The notes: generated by a model from the sequence alone, not told the origin. Positions 9,437 to 20,063 are shown, counted from the first letter of the stretch. The stretch: 64,000 nt of DNA from Psychrobacillus sp. NEAU-3TGS (GCF_029955155.1 NZ_JAPNOZ010000008.1:1-64000), one strand, 5' to 3'. A program made the numbers and translations.

Positions 9437-11371
9437 TTAGTTTGAAGCTATTTCTTCTAATAGTTCTTGTAGCTCTAGCCATTCATTCGACAATTCATCC
9501 TGTTTCTCTTTCCAACCATCTAACTCTACTTGTAATTGTTGCACTGCTTCATGGTCTTGGAATATAGCTGGGTCACAAAGCTTTTCTTCTATAGAAGCAA
9601 TCTCCAAATCCACCGTTGGAATTTGTGCTTCTAGCTCTTCTAGTTGTCGACGTAATTGACGCTCTTTCTTCTTAGCTTCTTTATCGATGGTGGAAGTATT
9701 TGCCTTCACAACAACTGTTTTCTCAACAACAGCGTTCTCCAGTGCAAGCTCTTCTAGTTCTTCTTTCTTTTCTAGGTAGTAATCATAATCTCCTAAGTAA
9801 AGGGTCGCTTGATCACTAGATAACTCAATCACTTTTGTAGCTATCCGATTAATAAAGTATCGATCATGCGATACAAAAATAATCGTTCCTGGGAAATCGA
9901 GTAATGCATTTTCAAGTACCTCTTTGCTGTCTAAATCCAAATGGTTCGTCGGCTCATCGAGTACAAGTGTATTTGCTTTTAATAGCATTAATTTAGCTAG
10001 TGCAAGTCTTGCTTTTTCTCCACCTGATAAGGTAGCAATCGTTTTTTGTACATCATCACCGCTAAATAGGAAGCGTCCCAATACGTTGCGTACATCTTTT
10101 TCATTCATCAGAGGCCATTCATCCCATAGTTCTTGCAAAGCGGTTTTATTGCCAGTAAGAGCTGCTTGTTCTTGATCGTAATAACCAAATTGAACGTTTG
10201 TCCCATATTGAATTTTCCCGGCGTTATGATCTAATTGTTTCATCAGTGTTTTTAGTAGCGTGGATTTTCCAACACCATTTGGTCCAACGAGGGCAATTCG
10301 ATCTTGCTTATAAACAGAAAAAGAGATATTCGAGGAGACGGTTTTGTTTGGATAACCAACAGCAACTTCCTCTAATCGCAATACGTCATTTCCACTTGGA
10401 CGATCGATTGTAAAACCAAAATTAGCCGATTTTTCATCGCCATCTGGTGCATCCATCCAATCAGTTTTTTCCAGAACTTTACGTCTTGATTGCGCCATTT
10501 TCGTCGTAGAAGCTCGTGCTAAGTTTTTGCTCACAAAGTCTTCTAATTTTGCTTTTTCTTCCTGTTGTTTCTCGTATTTCTTTTTGTCGAGCTCATAGTT
10601 TTTTGCCTTTTCATCTAAATAAGCACTATAATTTCCAACGTATCTAGTTACATTATGACGAGAAACCTCATAAACAAAGTTAACGACTTGATCTAAAAAA
10701 TAGCGGTCATGAGAAACGATTAAGATGGCGCCATTGTAATTTTTTAAATAATTTTCTAAAAAGCTAAGCGTTTGTATATCTAAGTGGTTAGTTGGCTCAT
10801 CAAGGATAAGCAGGTCTGGTTTGCTTAATAACATTTTGGCAAGAGCTAGTCTCGTTTTTTGACCACCGGATAACGCTTGTACAGGTTTATCATAATCTTC
10901 TGGGAAGAATTGCATTCCGTGTAAGATGGAACGGATATCCGATTCGAATCGATAACCCCCAGCTTCGTTGAAAGCGAGCTGTAATTCATCATAGGCTGCA
11001 GTTACACGAGCATACGCTTCCGGGTCCTCATATACGGAAGGATCAGCCATTTGTGCCTCTAGAGAACGAAGCTCTTTTTCCGAGTCGATTAAATGACTAA
11101 AAATAGATTTCATCTCATCCCAGATAGAAAGCTTTGATTCCAGTCCGGCATGTTGCTCTAAGTAGCCTAATCGAACAGTTTTGGGCATAATGATTTCGCC
11201 GGAATCATAAGACATCTCTCCAGCAATTATTTTAAGTAAAGTAGACTTTCCTGCACCATTTCGGCCCACAAGTGCGACACGATCTCGGTCTTGAACTTCC
11301 AACTTTACATTTGTTAATATATCTTCACCATTAAAGGATTTAGTTACTTGATTGACTTGTAAAACAATCAC
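9437..11371 (-). CDS. ydiF: ABC-F family ATPase YdiF
   Basis: This is a cytoplasmic ABC-F protein with two ATP-binding cassettes and no membrane domain, a class that acts on ribosomes. Cassette 1 has GRNGAGKST (about residues 36-44), LSGGQKTRLALAK and LLILDEPTNHLD. Cassette 2 has GPNGVGKST, LSGGEKARLALAK and TLVLDEPTNHLD. A charged coiled-coil tail follows. I prefer the GTG at 11371 (MIVLQVNQVTK, 644 residues), because the ribosome site GAGGTG overlaps the earlier GTG at 11383. It sits between tsaD and rex as in B. subtilis, but here it is transcribed convergently towards tsaD. Confidence 0.93.
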   Translation of the reverse strand: MIVLQVNQVTKSFNGEDILTNVKLEVQDRDRVALVGRNGAGKSTLLKIIAGEMSYDSGEIIMPKTVRLGYLEQHAGLESKLSIWDEMKSIFSHLIDSEKELRSLEAQMADPSVYEDPEAYARVTAAYDELQLAFNEAGGYRFESDIRSILHGMQFFPEDYDKPVQALSGGQKTRLALAKMLLSKPDLLILDEPTNHLDIQTLSFLENYLKNYNGAILIVSHDRYFLDQVVNFVYEVSRHNVTRYVGNYSAYLDEKAKNYELDKKKYEKQQEEKAKLEDFVSKNLARASTTKMAQSRRKVLEKTDWMDAPDGDEKSANFGFTIDRPSGNDVLRLEEVAVGYPNKTVSSNISFSVYKQDRIALVGPNGVGKSTLLKTLMKQLDHNAGKIQYGTNVQFGYYDQEQAALTGNKTALQELWDEWPLMNEKDVRNVLGRFLFSGDDVQKTIATLSGGEKARLALAKLMLLKANTLVLDEPTNHLDLDSKEVLENALLDFPGTIIFVSHDRYFINRIATKVIELSSDQATLYLGDYDYYLEKKEELEELALENAVVEKTVVVKANTSTIDKEAKKKERQLRRQLEELEAQIPTVDLEIASIEEKLCDPAIFQDHEAVQQLQVELDGWKEKQDELSNEWLELQELLEEIASN

Positions 11372-11418
11372 GATAATTCGCACCTCAATTCTATCCTAAG
11401 TGTAATGTATAGGGACGA

Positions 11419-11430
11419 GCGTTGCAACGC
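11419..11430. promoter_or_regulatory. 12-base palindrome between divergent ydiF and rex
   Basis: GCGTTGCAACGC is a perfect palindrome in the intergenic region shared by the two divergent genes, 73 bases upstream of the rex start. It does not resemble the Rex operator (TTGTGAA-type). Which gene it serves is unknown. Confidence 0.35.
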
Positions 11431-11502
11431 CCTAGCTTTACAATAGCGGAAATGTCTAGTAATATAAAAACGATTTGTAACAATGAAATAGGAGGGTTTT
11501 TC

Positions 11503-12145
11503 ATGAGACCTGAACTTCCAAGAATTCCTCAAGCAACAACGAAAAGACTTCCGTTATATTATAGATTTCTACAAAGCTTTCACAATGCAGGGCATAAACG
11601 TGTTTCTTCCCAAGAGCTAAGTGAAGCAATGAAAATAGATTCTGCTACAATTCGAAGAGATTTCTCGCATTTTGGTGCACTCGGCAAAAAAGGGTATGGC
11701 TACGATGTTCCGACGCTTTTAGAATTTTTCGAAAACACTCGATCAAGATGAAGCAGCACATGTAGCGTTAATAGGTGTTGGTAGCTTAGGAACTGCATTC
11801 CTTAAGTATAATTTTCAGAAAAATCATAATACGAAGATTGTCGTTGCGTTTGACACGAAAGCACCAGTAGAAGGAATGATGAAAAGTGAAATTCCTGTTT
11901 TTCATCCAAGTGTGATGGAAACAAAGCTTGCTGAGTATGGGATTGAGTTAGTGATATGTACTGTTCCAAGTCGCTCTGCACAGGAAGTTGCAGACCGTTT
12001 GGCGAAAACTAAAATAAAAGGGATTTTGAACTTTACACCTGTGAGATTAACTGTCCCTGATACAATTCGCGTACATACGATTGATTTGTCTGTAGAGGTA
12101 CAAACACTAATTTATTTAATACGAAATGAGCATATTGAAGATTAA
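11503..12145 (+). pseudogene. rex: Redox-sensing repressor Rex, split by a frameshift
   Basis: Rex is a homodimeric repressor that senses the NADH/NAD+ ratio and controls fermentation and respiration genes. The start at 11503 follows AGGAGGG. The N-terminal winged helix is intact ([10 protein letters not shown], then [24 protein letters not shown]). The frame breaks in a run of five T at 11725-11729. Reading then continues one frame over as [23 protein letters not shown], the Rossmann domain, and ends normally at 12145. Restoring seven T would align the length with B. subtilis Rex. The lesion is either a homopolymer sequencing error or a true inactivation. Confidence 0.88.
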
Positions 12146-12148
12146 GAG

Positions 12149-12179
12149 AAAAGCCTTCCAGCTAATGGAAGGCTTTTTT
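12149..12179. terminator. Bidirectional terminator between rex and ydiL
   Basis: AAAAGCCTTCCA pairs with TGGAAGGCTTTT around a 5-base loop, and T or A runs on both sides allow it to serve both convergent genes. It overlaps the ydiL stop codon. Confidence 0.9.
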
Positions 12180-12891
12180 ATGGCATTTGTGAATACGTTT
12201 CAAGAAACTTTCTGATTGCTTCGCCGTAAAACTGAACAAGTACGACAAATCCATTTAGTAACATATGAGAAATAATCGAAGCTAGTATACGCTTAGTTTT
12301 GTAATAAATAAAAGCGAATATAAAGCCAGACACGGCATATAGTAGGATGTGTGTAAACTCAAAGTGTATGATTGCAAAAGCAACTGCACTCACTAGCGCC
12401 GCTACAATAAAGTTTGTTTTAGGCAATAAAGAACCGAAAATGATCCGACGGAAAATAATCTCTTCTAATATAGGTGCAAAGATAACGATCGAAAAAATGG
12501 CAAGAGGGACGCTATGCGCAATCTCTATAAATTGCTCCGTATTTGCAGAACCTGGTTCCACTCCAAGCTTGATCTCCAAATTCGCTGCAAACATTTGACC
12601 TAAAAACACAAGAAAAAAACCGAGTATTCCAAAGCCGATTGTTCCAACTAAAGTAGCTTGCTGTCCTTTTAAAGGGCGGAGGAACGTATTATCTTTGCGA
12701 ATAATGTACAGGGTAAAGAAGGTGGCAATTCCCATACTTATGAATAACCACCAACCGTAAGTGGCGAGCTCTGAATCTTTCACGTTCATAGCTTGGATTA
12801 ATTTATAAAGGAGGGGTATAAAAACAACTCCTGAAAGTTGCATAACACAGTAGATGATTAAAACATATAATCCTGTTTTTTGTTGTTTCAT
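12178..12891 (-). CDS. ydiL: CPBP-family intramembrane metalloprotease (YdiL-like)
   Basis: This 237-residue membrane protein has the CPBP/Abi signature of type II CAAX-protease relatives. E143-E144 with R148 form the EExxxR motif (LEEIIFRR), H176 is in AIIHF, and H209 with N213 are in SHMLLN. Several hydrophobic segments span the membrane. Its exact substrate is unknown. The start ATG at 12891 is preceded by AAAGGAA. Its place directly before groESL matches ydiL of B. subtilis, where ydiK also lies between; no ydiK is present here. Confidence 0.85.
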   Translation of the reverse strand: MKQQKTGLYVLIIYCVMQLSGVVFIPLLYKLIQAMNVKDSELATYGWWLFISMGIATFFTLYIIRKDNTFLRPLKGQQATLVGTIGFGILGFFLVFLGQMFAANLEIKLGVEPGSANTEQFIEIAHSVPLAIFSIVIFAPILEEIIFRRIIFGSLLPKTNFIVAALVSAVAFAIIHFEFTHILLYAVSGFIFAFIYYKTKRILASIISHMLLNGFVVLVQFYGEAIRKFLETYSQMP

Positions 12892-13056
12892 ATGAAATGA
12901 TTCCTTTCTATATTAACAATCTTCTTTTATTGTAAAGGAAACAAGAGATAAAGTGAAACTTCATTCAAGTGGGTATCTTCATTAAACCAGAGAAATCTGA
13001 AGTGGAGCGTTTATTGACCGTTAAGGAGGGATTAAAGAAAAAGTTAACCTTCTTAC

Positions 13057-13085
13057 TTGCAAAATGTTCTGTTATTAATTATTAT
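13057..13085 (+). promoter_or_regulatory. Sigma-A promoter of the groESL operon
   Basis: TTGCAA (13057-13062), a 17-base spacer and TATTAT (13080-13085) form a good housekeeping promoter located immediately before the CIRCE operator. Confidence 0.7.
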
Positions 13086-13095
13086 TATAAGTGTG

Positions 13096-13122
13096 TTAGC
13101 ACTCAAAGAGTAAGAGTGCTAA
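13096..13122. promoter_or_regulatory. CIRCE operator (HrcA-binding site)
   Basis: TTAGCACTC, a 9-base spacer and GAGTGCTAA match the CIRCE consensus perfectly. It lies just downstream of the -10 box and 39 bases before the groES start, so HrcA should repress the operon until heat shock. Confidence 0.98.
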
Positions 13123-13160
13123 TAATATAAAATTCGACAAATTTAGGGAGGTTGTTTCAC

Positions 13161-13445
13161 TTGTTAAGACCATTAGGTGATCGTATCGTAATCGAATTAA
13201 TCGAAGTAGAAGAAAAAACAGCATTCGGCATCGTTCTTCCAGACTCTGCTAAAGAGAAACCACAGGAAGGGAAAGTTGTTGCTGTAAGTTCTGGACGAGT
13301 ACTTGATAACGGCACTCGCGTAGAATTGGACGTAAAAGAAGGAGACCGCATTATCTTCTCTAAATATGCAGGTACAGAAGTAAAATATGAAGGCACTGAA
13401 TATTTAATATTACGCGAAAGCGATGTTTTAGCGGTAATCGGCTAA
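13161..13445 (+). CDS. groES: Co-chaperonin GroES
   Basis: GroES is the 10-kDa lid of the GroEL folding chamber. The 94-residue sequence ([12 protein letters not shown] ... [11 protein letters not shown]) has the same length as the B. subtilis protein. The start is TTG at 13161, set by GGGAGG with a 9-base spacer. An in-frame TTG three codons upstream overlaps the ribosome site and is rejected. It is the first gene of the CIRCE-controlled groES-groEL operon. Confidence 0.97.
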   Translation: MLRPLGDRIVIELIEVEEKTAFGIVLPDSAKEKPQEGKVVAVSSGRVLDNGTRVELDVKEGDRIIFSKYAGTEVKYEGTEYLILRESDVLAVIG

Positions 13446-13543
13446 ATATAAAAACGGGGTTAGAGATGTCTCTGGCTCAATACTGAGTAAAAATCTTATA
13501 CTTTCTTATTAAAAAATCGTTATAAAATTTGGGAGGTACTTAA

Positions 13544-15178
<1,635 letters not shown>

Positions 15179-15251
15179 CTTGCCATCTGAACCCTTGATA
15201 TGACTAGGTTTGTATGTAAGGTGAAAGTGATTTGCTAACATAGAGGAAAAT

Positions 15252-15855
15252 TTAGAGGCTTCTCATGAGTTGTGAAAACTTTTGGGAAGCTTCTTTCTTC
15301 ATTTCTTTTGTAAAGTGGAGGTAGATATTCTTGGTGATTTGATCATCCGAATGACCAAGTATATCCATAATTTGTTCAAGTGATGTATGGGTATGTCGTA
15401 AAGAGTGTGGGGTTAATTCAGGATATAAATTTGCCAATGTTAGCAGTCTTGCCATTCTCAGTTGTACCATTTTAATAACAATCGGATTTTAGATAGGCAA
15501 ACTCAGTAGGATCTTTTTTGATAAGCTCCAACTATAATGCTTTCCGAAAAATCATTCTTCCAGTTCGATGAATTCCCTCCCTTGTACTATCAGAATATCC
15601 TCTTTCTTTTAGATGGTTTAGAGCATCTTGATATCCCTTTCTCGTGATGTCTTTCAATTTCAGTTGTGCACAGTAGGGTAACAAATTATTGATTTCGTGA
15701 AGATGGACTTGGATTGTTCCGGGTTTCACATCTTTTGCTTCGCTATAGATAACGATTAGTTGAAGAGTGTTGTTTAACTCGTGTTCAACATCGGGCGCTA
15801 ATGTTGAGTAACCCTCTCTTATATCCATAGCAACGATCTTTGAGAAAACAGCCAA
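15252..15855 (-). pseudogene. Degraded tyrosine integrase
   Basis: Two fragments on the same strand belong to one phage-type integrase. The upstream piece (15532-15855) has a core-binding-like N-terminal region with DITRKGYQDALNHLKERGYS and ends near IFRKAL. The downstream piece (15252-15470) has the catalytic C-terminus: LTPHSLRHTHTSL with the Arg-His motif, then LGHSDDQITKNIYLH with the second His and the Tyr. The middle of the catalytic domain is missing, and about 13 residues are deleted after HTHTSL. A second copy of the 3' end lies at 24726-24828. The protein cannot be active. Confidence 0.85.
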
Positions 15856-15858
15856 ATT

Positions 15859-15909
15859 AAAAAAGCTTCTATCTTTTATTACTTAGTAATTAAAGCTAGA
15901 AGCTTTTTT
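15859..15909. terminator. Bidirectional hairpin upstream of the integrase remnant
   Basis: AAAAAAGCTTCTA pairs with TAGAAGCTTTTTT over 13 bases around an AT-rich loop. It could terminate transcripts from either side. Confidence 0.75.
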
Positions 15910-16141
15910 GTTTAGTTCTTATGACGATAAAGTATTTTTAAAATGCATCTCTCGTCCACTTTTTATTGATGGGACGGCGTACTTAGGCGAACTTGACCCA
16001 AAAATTATGTTGACGAATAAGCCTTTATCCTTTAATTAAAATTACAGCAAGATGTGGAAAGTCTACATGCTCTTTTGATGTTATCTTAAATTAACAGTAA
16101 TAAAAAATAATAAACTGGAGGCTAAAATAATTAAGTATTAA
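15910..16141. other. Intergenic region without recognisable features
   Basis: I see no gene, RNA or strong palindrome between the hairpin and the AraC-type gene. Confidence 0.4.
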
Positions 16142-17011
16142 CTAATATTCTGAATCAATTGGATGTTTTTTTATTGGTACGTAAAGATGATAGGAGGAAT
16201 CAAGCTGATGAACGTTCTCAAAAGCTTGAATCAATTCGATGTTGGATTCCTCTTCTTCTAGTTTGGAAATCTTTAAAAACCTTGCAAAGTCAGTAGTAAG
16301 AACATCCCCTATGTCAAGGATGTCACCAAAATATTTAAACTTAGCACAAAATATTGAAGGTACATCATCGGTAAAGTAATAGGGTTTATTAATCTGGATA
16401 TCGTAAGGAATCCCGAATAAAACATTAAATCGTGTTGAATTCGGCTGACAATTTGAGTAGATGACATAGCAAGGACCATTAATAGTTTGATTAATATTAT
16501 CTAAAAGCATTTTAGAATGCGTTCGTATTTTTAATTTATAATTTTCAGTTGCTAAATCAACTACAAATGCAATCCCACAAATTCGTAGAGCATTAAATTC
16601 TTCTAGGGTAAAATCGGTGACTATATCACCATTTATGTTTTTAATCGGTTTCCTTACAACTAAAGGAATCGGTGTTAGATTGATCTTCGCCATATTTTCT
16701 TTCAGTTTGCTAGGAGCTATCCCATACTGTCTTTTGAAGGCACGAGTGAAAGAGGATGGGGTTCCAAAGTTAAGCCGATATGCAACGTCTGTTAAGGATA
16801 ACTTCTTGTTTTGAATTAGACTAACGGACGTATTTAATCTTCTAGAAAGTAAGTAGTTGTTAAATGAGTAACCAGTCATTGCGGAAAAAAGTCTATGAAA
16901 ATAGAATTTCGAAATATTGAAGTGATTTGATACAGATTCTAATGATAAAGATTCTTCTATATTATCCTCAATATATACTAGTGCATTTTCAACTAATTCA
17001 TAATGTTCCAC
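16142..17011 (-). CDS. AraC-family regulator with GyrI-like ligand domain
   Basis: The N-terminal 100 residues form two AraC-type helix-turn-helix motifs (FNISKFYFHRLFSAMTGYSF and LSLTDVAYRLNFGTPSSFTR, with the conserved ending FKRQYGIAPSK). The C-terminal part (about residues 125-289) has the pattern of a GyrI-like small-molecule-binding domain, as in Bacillus YdeE and SoxS/Rob relatives. The gene is divergent from the membrane protein at 17095, only 83 bases away, which suggests it regulates that gene. The inducer is unknown. Confidence 0.82.
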   Translation of the reverse strand: MEHYELVENALVYIEDNIEESLSLESVSNHFNISKFYFHRLFSAMTGYSFNNYLLSRRLNTSVSLIQNKKLSLTDVAYRLNFGTPSSFTRAFKRQYGIAPSKLKENMAKINLTPIPLVVRKPIKNINGDIVTDFTLEEFNALRICGIAFVVDLATENYKLKIRTHSKMLLDNINQTINGPCYVIYSNCQPNSTRFNVLFGIPYDIQINKPYYFTDDVPSIFCAKFKYFGDILDIGDVLTTDFARFLKISKLEEEESNIELIQAFENVHQLDSSYHLYVPIKKHPIDSEY

Positions 17012-17094
17012 GAGACCACTTCTTTCTATATTTTCTTTAGTTTAGTATATGAAATTTAAAAAGTAATAATTCGCTTTATCAAGGAGGATAACGA

Positions 17095-17781
17095 ATGGGC
17101 AAAAAGTTTGAAATCAGGGAAGATGACTTGAAAATAGCCAGAAGGAATTTCAAAAAAGTTGCAGGCTTATTTGCAATTTTGGCAGGGGTTTTATACACAG
17201 TCATTCAATTCATCCACCCACCTGAAACTTTAACTTCTGTTACTTCAATTTCCTGGCAGATAGTTGCATGTTTAAGCATTGCTATGTCCCTTTCCTTTAT
17301 TATAGGGATTATTGGAATTTACATGAAACAACTTGAAGAGGTAGGTTGGATTGGTTTAATAGGATCTATAATATTTAATCTGTTTTGGTTAATTTCATTG
17401 ACTTTTAGTTTCATTGAAGCATTTGTTTATCCGCTGATTATAAACGAGGCACCAAGGTTTGTAGAAGGTATGTTAGGACTATTTGGCGAGAACAAAAGTG
17501 AGGTTAATCTAGGTGTTTTTCCTATATTGGCCCCTATTGCTGGAGTACTGTATATGCTTGGCGGCTTATTTCTAGGGATTGCGACATTTCGTGCTAAAGT
17601 CTTTCCACGCTTTGCGGGTATATTAATTTCGCTTGCTGCTGTAGTTACTTTGGCTACTGCAATTATTCCTCACCCTTATGATCGAATATTAGCATTACCG
17701 ATGGGAGTAGTTTTCATTTGGCTAGGGTATATACTTTGGTCTGACACAAACAACGTATTGAAGAAATTTATCAGTAGCTAA
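17095..17781 (+). CDS. Six-helix membrane protein of unknown function
   Basis: This 228-residue integral membrane protein has about six hydrophobic segments (around residues 23-40, 53-75, 84-108, 141-165, 173-190 and 197-215) and a charged N-terminus. It resembles DUF4386-type membrane proteins in general layout, but I do not recognise the family securely. AAGGAGG precedes the ATG at 17095. The divergent AraC/GyrI-like gene next door suggests a regulated, possibly stress- or drug-related role; this is inference only. Confidence 0.7.
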   Translation: MGKKFEIREDDLKIARRNFKKVAGLFAILAGVLYTVIQFIHPPETLTSVTSISWQIVACLSIAMSLSFIIGIIGIYMKQLEEVGWIGLIGSIIFNLFWLISLTFSFIEAFVYPLIINEAPRFVEGMLGLFGENKSEVNLGVFPILAPIAGVLYMLGGLFLGIATFRAKVFPRFAGILISLAAVVTLATAIIPHPYDRILALPMGVVFIWLGYILWSDTNNVLKKFISS

Positions 17782-17794
17782 TAAGAATTCACCT

Positions 17795-18037
17795 TGTAAC
17801 ATAATTATAAAAGATAACTATATTATATTTAGTTCTGAAACATCTAAAACAAAAATCTTTAATAAACCAGTAAAATACGCAGAGTGTTATGGTAGTGATT
17901 TAATAGTCACTAATTCAAAAATTCATTCTGATTTTTTCGTCAATACAAATAGAGATATCAAAATTGATAATCGGGTGGAACATAGTATTCGAGTAGAACT
18001 GACTAACGAATTATTAAATAAAATTATGTCTTATTAA
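17795..18037 (+). pseudogene. Orphan 3' coding fragment
   Basis: An open frame of about 80 codons (from CNIIIKDNYIIFSS to ELLNKIMSY) starts inside the intergenic region with no usable start codon, because an in-frame stop occurs at 17759. The composition looks like protein code. It may be the C-terminal end of a gene deleted from this region. I do not recognise a family. Confidence 0.4.
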
Positions 18038-18335
18038 TAAATGTAAGCCCACCAACACCCTAGTGTTGCCACATACACTCCGCCATGTTACTGGGATAAT
18101 ATATATAATTGTTTACTTTTCTACTATTGAGTAATTATATTCTTACTAAAGTGCGCCAGCAAAATGTTAACATTTTCCTAACGCAATCAAATAAAAAAGA
18201 TAAAATCTCGTTAAAAATATTACAATCCACATTTTTATAAGCCTTGATTTCCCGCTTTGGAACACACCGTTCAATATATTACACACTTTCACCTTACGGG
18301 CGAATGATGTAATGATATATTTCCATATAAAAAAG

Positions 18336-18377
18336 AAGATTCTCACAAGTTCAATGGACTTGTGAGAATCTTTTTTT
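18336..18377 (+). terminator. Strong rho-independent terminator
   Basis: AAGATTCTCACAAGT pairs perfectly over 15 bases with ACTTGTGAGAATCTT around a 7-base loop and runs into T residues. There is no intact gene directly upstream, so it may have belonged to a lost gene. The other bases between 18038 and 18425 show nothing else. Confidence 0.85.
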
Positions 18378-18425
18378 CTCTCTTTGTTTTTTTTCTTTTT
18401 TTTTTGTTCATTTCTCACAAAACGT

Positions 18426-18484
18426 TAGACGAAATGAACAAACCCTGATATAATTTTGTAGTGCATTCTGAGCGGTTTAAACCG
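18426..18484 (+). promoter_or_regulatory. Promoter and palindromic operator of the triple-RidA gene
   Basis: A perfect -10 box TATAAT (18449-18454) has a weak -35 TAGACG 17 bases upstream (18426-18431). About 18 bases downstream of the -10 lies the perfect 12-base palindrome CGGTTTAAACCG (18473-18484), which would cover the first transcribed bases. That is a typical repressor-operator position. The regulator is unknown. Confidence 0.5.
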
Positions 18485-18539
18485 TGTTTTTCGGTGCATA
18501 CTGGATTAGTAAATATTTATCAAGAAGGGAAATCGTATC

Positions 18540-19811
18540 ATGAGTAACTACAACGCAGTAACAGCAAGAAATACAGAAAATGCTCCAAACGGTAACGGTC
18601 TATATTCACAAACTGTAGCATTCTCTCATTACAACAATCTTTCAGCACAATTACCTATCGAACCTAAAACTGGTAAATTGGTAGCAGGTGGTATAAAAGA
18701 GCAAGCTGAACAATGCTTTAAAAATATCAAGGCAATTGTAGACAGCATCGATCATGTTATGAGCGATATTGTTAGAATCACGGTATTCGTGAAAGATATC
18801 AAAGATGTAGACGCTGTAGACGAAGTTTATAAAACATTCTTCCCAACGTATGTTCCTTCACGAACAACAGTTGCAGTTGCAGCTTTACCTATGGATGCTT
18901 TAGTGCAAATTGAAGCACTTGTTTCACATGGTGAAGGTACAATTCCAAACGCCCCACAAGCAGGCGACCTCATCAAACTTACAAATAACACGGCAAATGC
19001 ACCAACAAGCCCACTATCTACGCAAACCGTGTCTTTCTCACATTACAATAACCTTTCAGCTCAATTACCTATCGATCCAAAAACTGGTAGATTAGTAACT
19101 GGCGGTGTAAAAGAGCAAGCTGGACAATGCTTGAAAAATATCAAGGCAATTTTAGAAAGTATCGACGTTCCTTTTGACGATATTGTCAAAATTAATATTT
19201 TCCTTAAAAACCTTTCGGATACGGAAGCTGTAAATGAAGTTTATTCAACATTCTTCCCAGATTCAGCTATTGCTAGAGCTGTAGCCTATGTCCCTGCACG
19301 TACAGTAGTTGCGGCTGCTGCTTTACCTATGGATGCTTTAGTGCAAATTGAAGCAGTAGTGTCACACGGAGACGGTACACCTCCACAAGCTATTGAAGAC
19401 AGACATGGAATTGTTATATGGGCAAACAACACTGAAAATGCACCAAAGAATTCTCTATCTACGCAAACTGTAGCGTTCTCACATTACAATCACCTTTCAG
19501 CTCAATTACCTTTAGATCCAACAACTGGTGAATTAGTAGCTGGCGGTGTAAAAGAGCAAGCTGAACAGTGCTTGACAAATATTAAGGCAATTGTAGAAAG
19601 TATCGACCACGTTATGGACGATGTAGTTAAAGTAAATATCTTCCTTAAAAATATCGAGGATATGGATGCTGTAGATGAAGCTTACAAAACATTCTTCCCA
19701 GGCGGTGTTCCTGCACGAAGAACAGTTGGCGTATCAGCTTTACCTGAAGATGCTTTAATCCAAATCGATGCAATTGTATCGAATGCTGAAGGAACACCTC
19801 CAAAAGCATAA
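18540..19811 (+). CDS. Protein of three fused RidA (YjgF/YER057c/UK114) domains
   Basis: RidA proteins are normally single-domain homotrimers that hydrolyse reactive enamines/imines. Here three tandem RidA-like domains occupy about residues 1-134, 145-280 and 292-423 of one chain, each with the segment SHYN(N/H)LSAQLP, then KEQAxQCxxNIKAI and the ending (P)xR..ALPxDAL(V/I)QI. The substrate-binding arginine is kept in all three (R108, R254, R393/R394). The usual SGQ motif is SAQ, and the position aligning with catalytic E120 of E. coli RidA is Gln in all three. Repeat 2 has an extra stretch before its VPAR. The deaminase activity is therefore uncertain. Confidence 0.85.
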   Translation: MSNYNAVTARNTENAPNGNGLYSQTVAFSHYNNLSAQLPIEPKTGKLVAGGIKEQAEQCFKNIKAIVDSIDHVMSDIVRITVFVKDIKDVDAVDEVYKTFFPTYVPSRTTVAVAALPMDALVQIEALVSHGEGTIPNAPQAGDLIKLTNNTANAPTSPLSTQTVSFSHYNNLSAQLPIDPKTGRLVTGGVKEQAGQCLKNIKAILESIDVPFDDIVKINIFLKNLSDTEAVNEVYSTFFPDSAIARAVAYVPARTVVAAAALPMDALVQIEAVVSHGDGTPPQAIEDRHGIVIWANNTENAPKNSLSTQTVAFSHYNHLSAQLPLDPTTGELVAGGVKEQAEQCLTNIKAIVESIDHVMDDVVKVNIFLKNIEDMDAVDEAYKTFFPGGVPARRTVGVSALPEDALIQIDAIVSNAEGTPPKA

Positions 19812-19823
19812 TCGGCAATTATT

Positions 19824-19866
19824 AAAGGGGCTGTCTCAAATGAAATTGAGACAACCCCTTTTTTTT
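19824..19866 (+). terminator. Rho-independent terminator of the triple-RidA gene
   Basis: AAAGGGGCTGTCTCAA pairs with TTGAGACAACCCCTTT with one wobble or mismatch, followed by a long T run. Confidence 0.92.
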
Positions 19867-19886
19867 ATCAGCATAGTTGAAAAAGC

Positions 19887-20063
19887 ATGGAGATTTTAGC
19901 CGATTCTGGCAGAAATCTTGATGCTTTTTTGTTTCCGGACATAACAATAAACTGGACTGATGAGCGATTCTATGTAAGTGAAATGGCAAGTCAAGTCTCC
20001 TCTTCAAGATTTAAGAAATTTTTATCAAGTGTCGCAAAAGACTATGAAAAAAGATGTCAATAA
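19887..20063 (+). CDS. Small open frame of 58 codons, unknown
   Basis: A 58-residue frame starts MEILADSGRNLDAF and ends KDYEKRCQ. The composition is protein-like (WTDERFYVSEM, SSSRFKKFL), but the Shine-Dalgarno sequence is weak. It begins just after the preceding terminator. It may be a remnant of a larger gene. I do not recognise a family. Confidence 0.3.
   Translation: MEILADSGRNLDAFLFPDITINWTDERFYVSEMASQVSSSRFKKFLSSVAKDYEKRCQ

Noticed and set aside
11404-11502. Possible Rex autoregulatory operator
   Set aside because: No TTGTGAA-type inverted repeat was found; the palindrome present has a different sequence.
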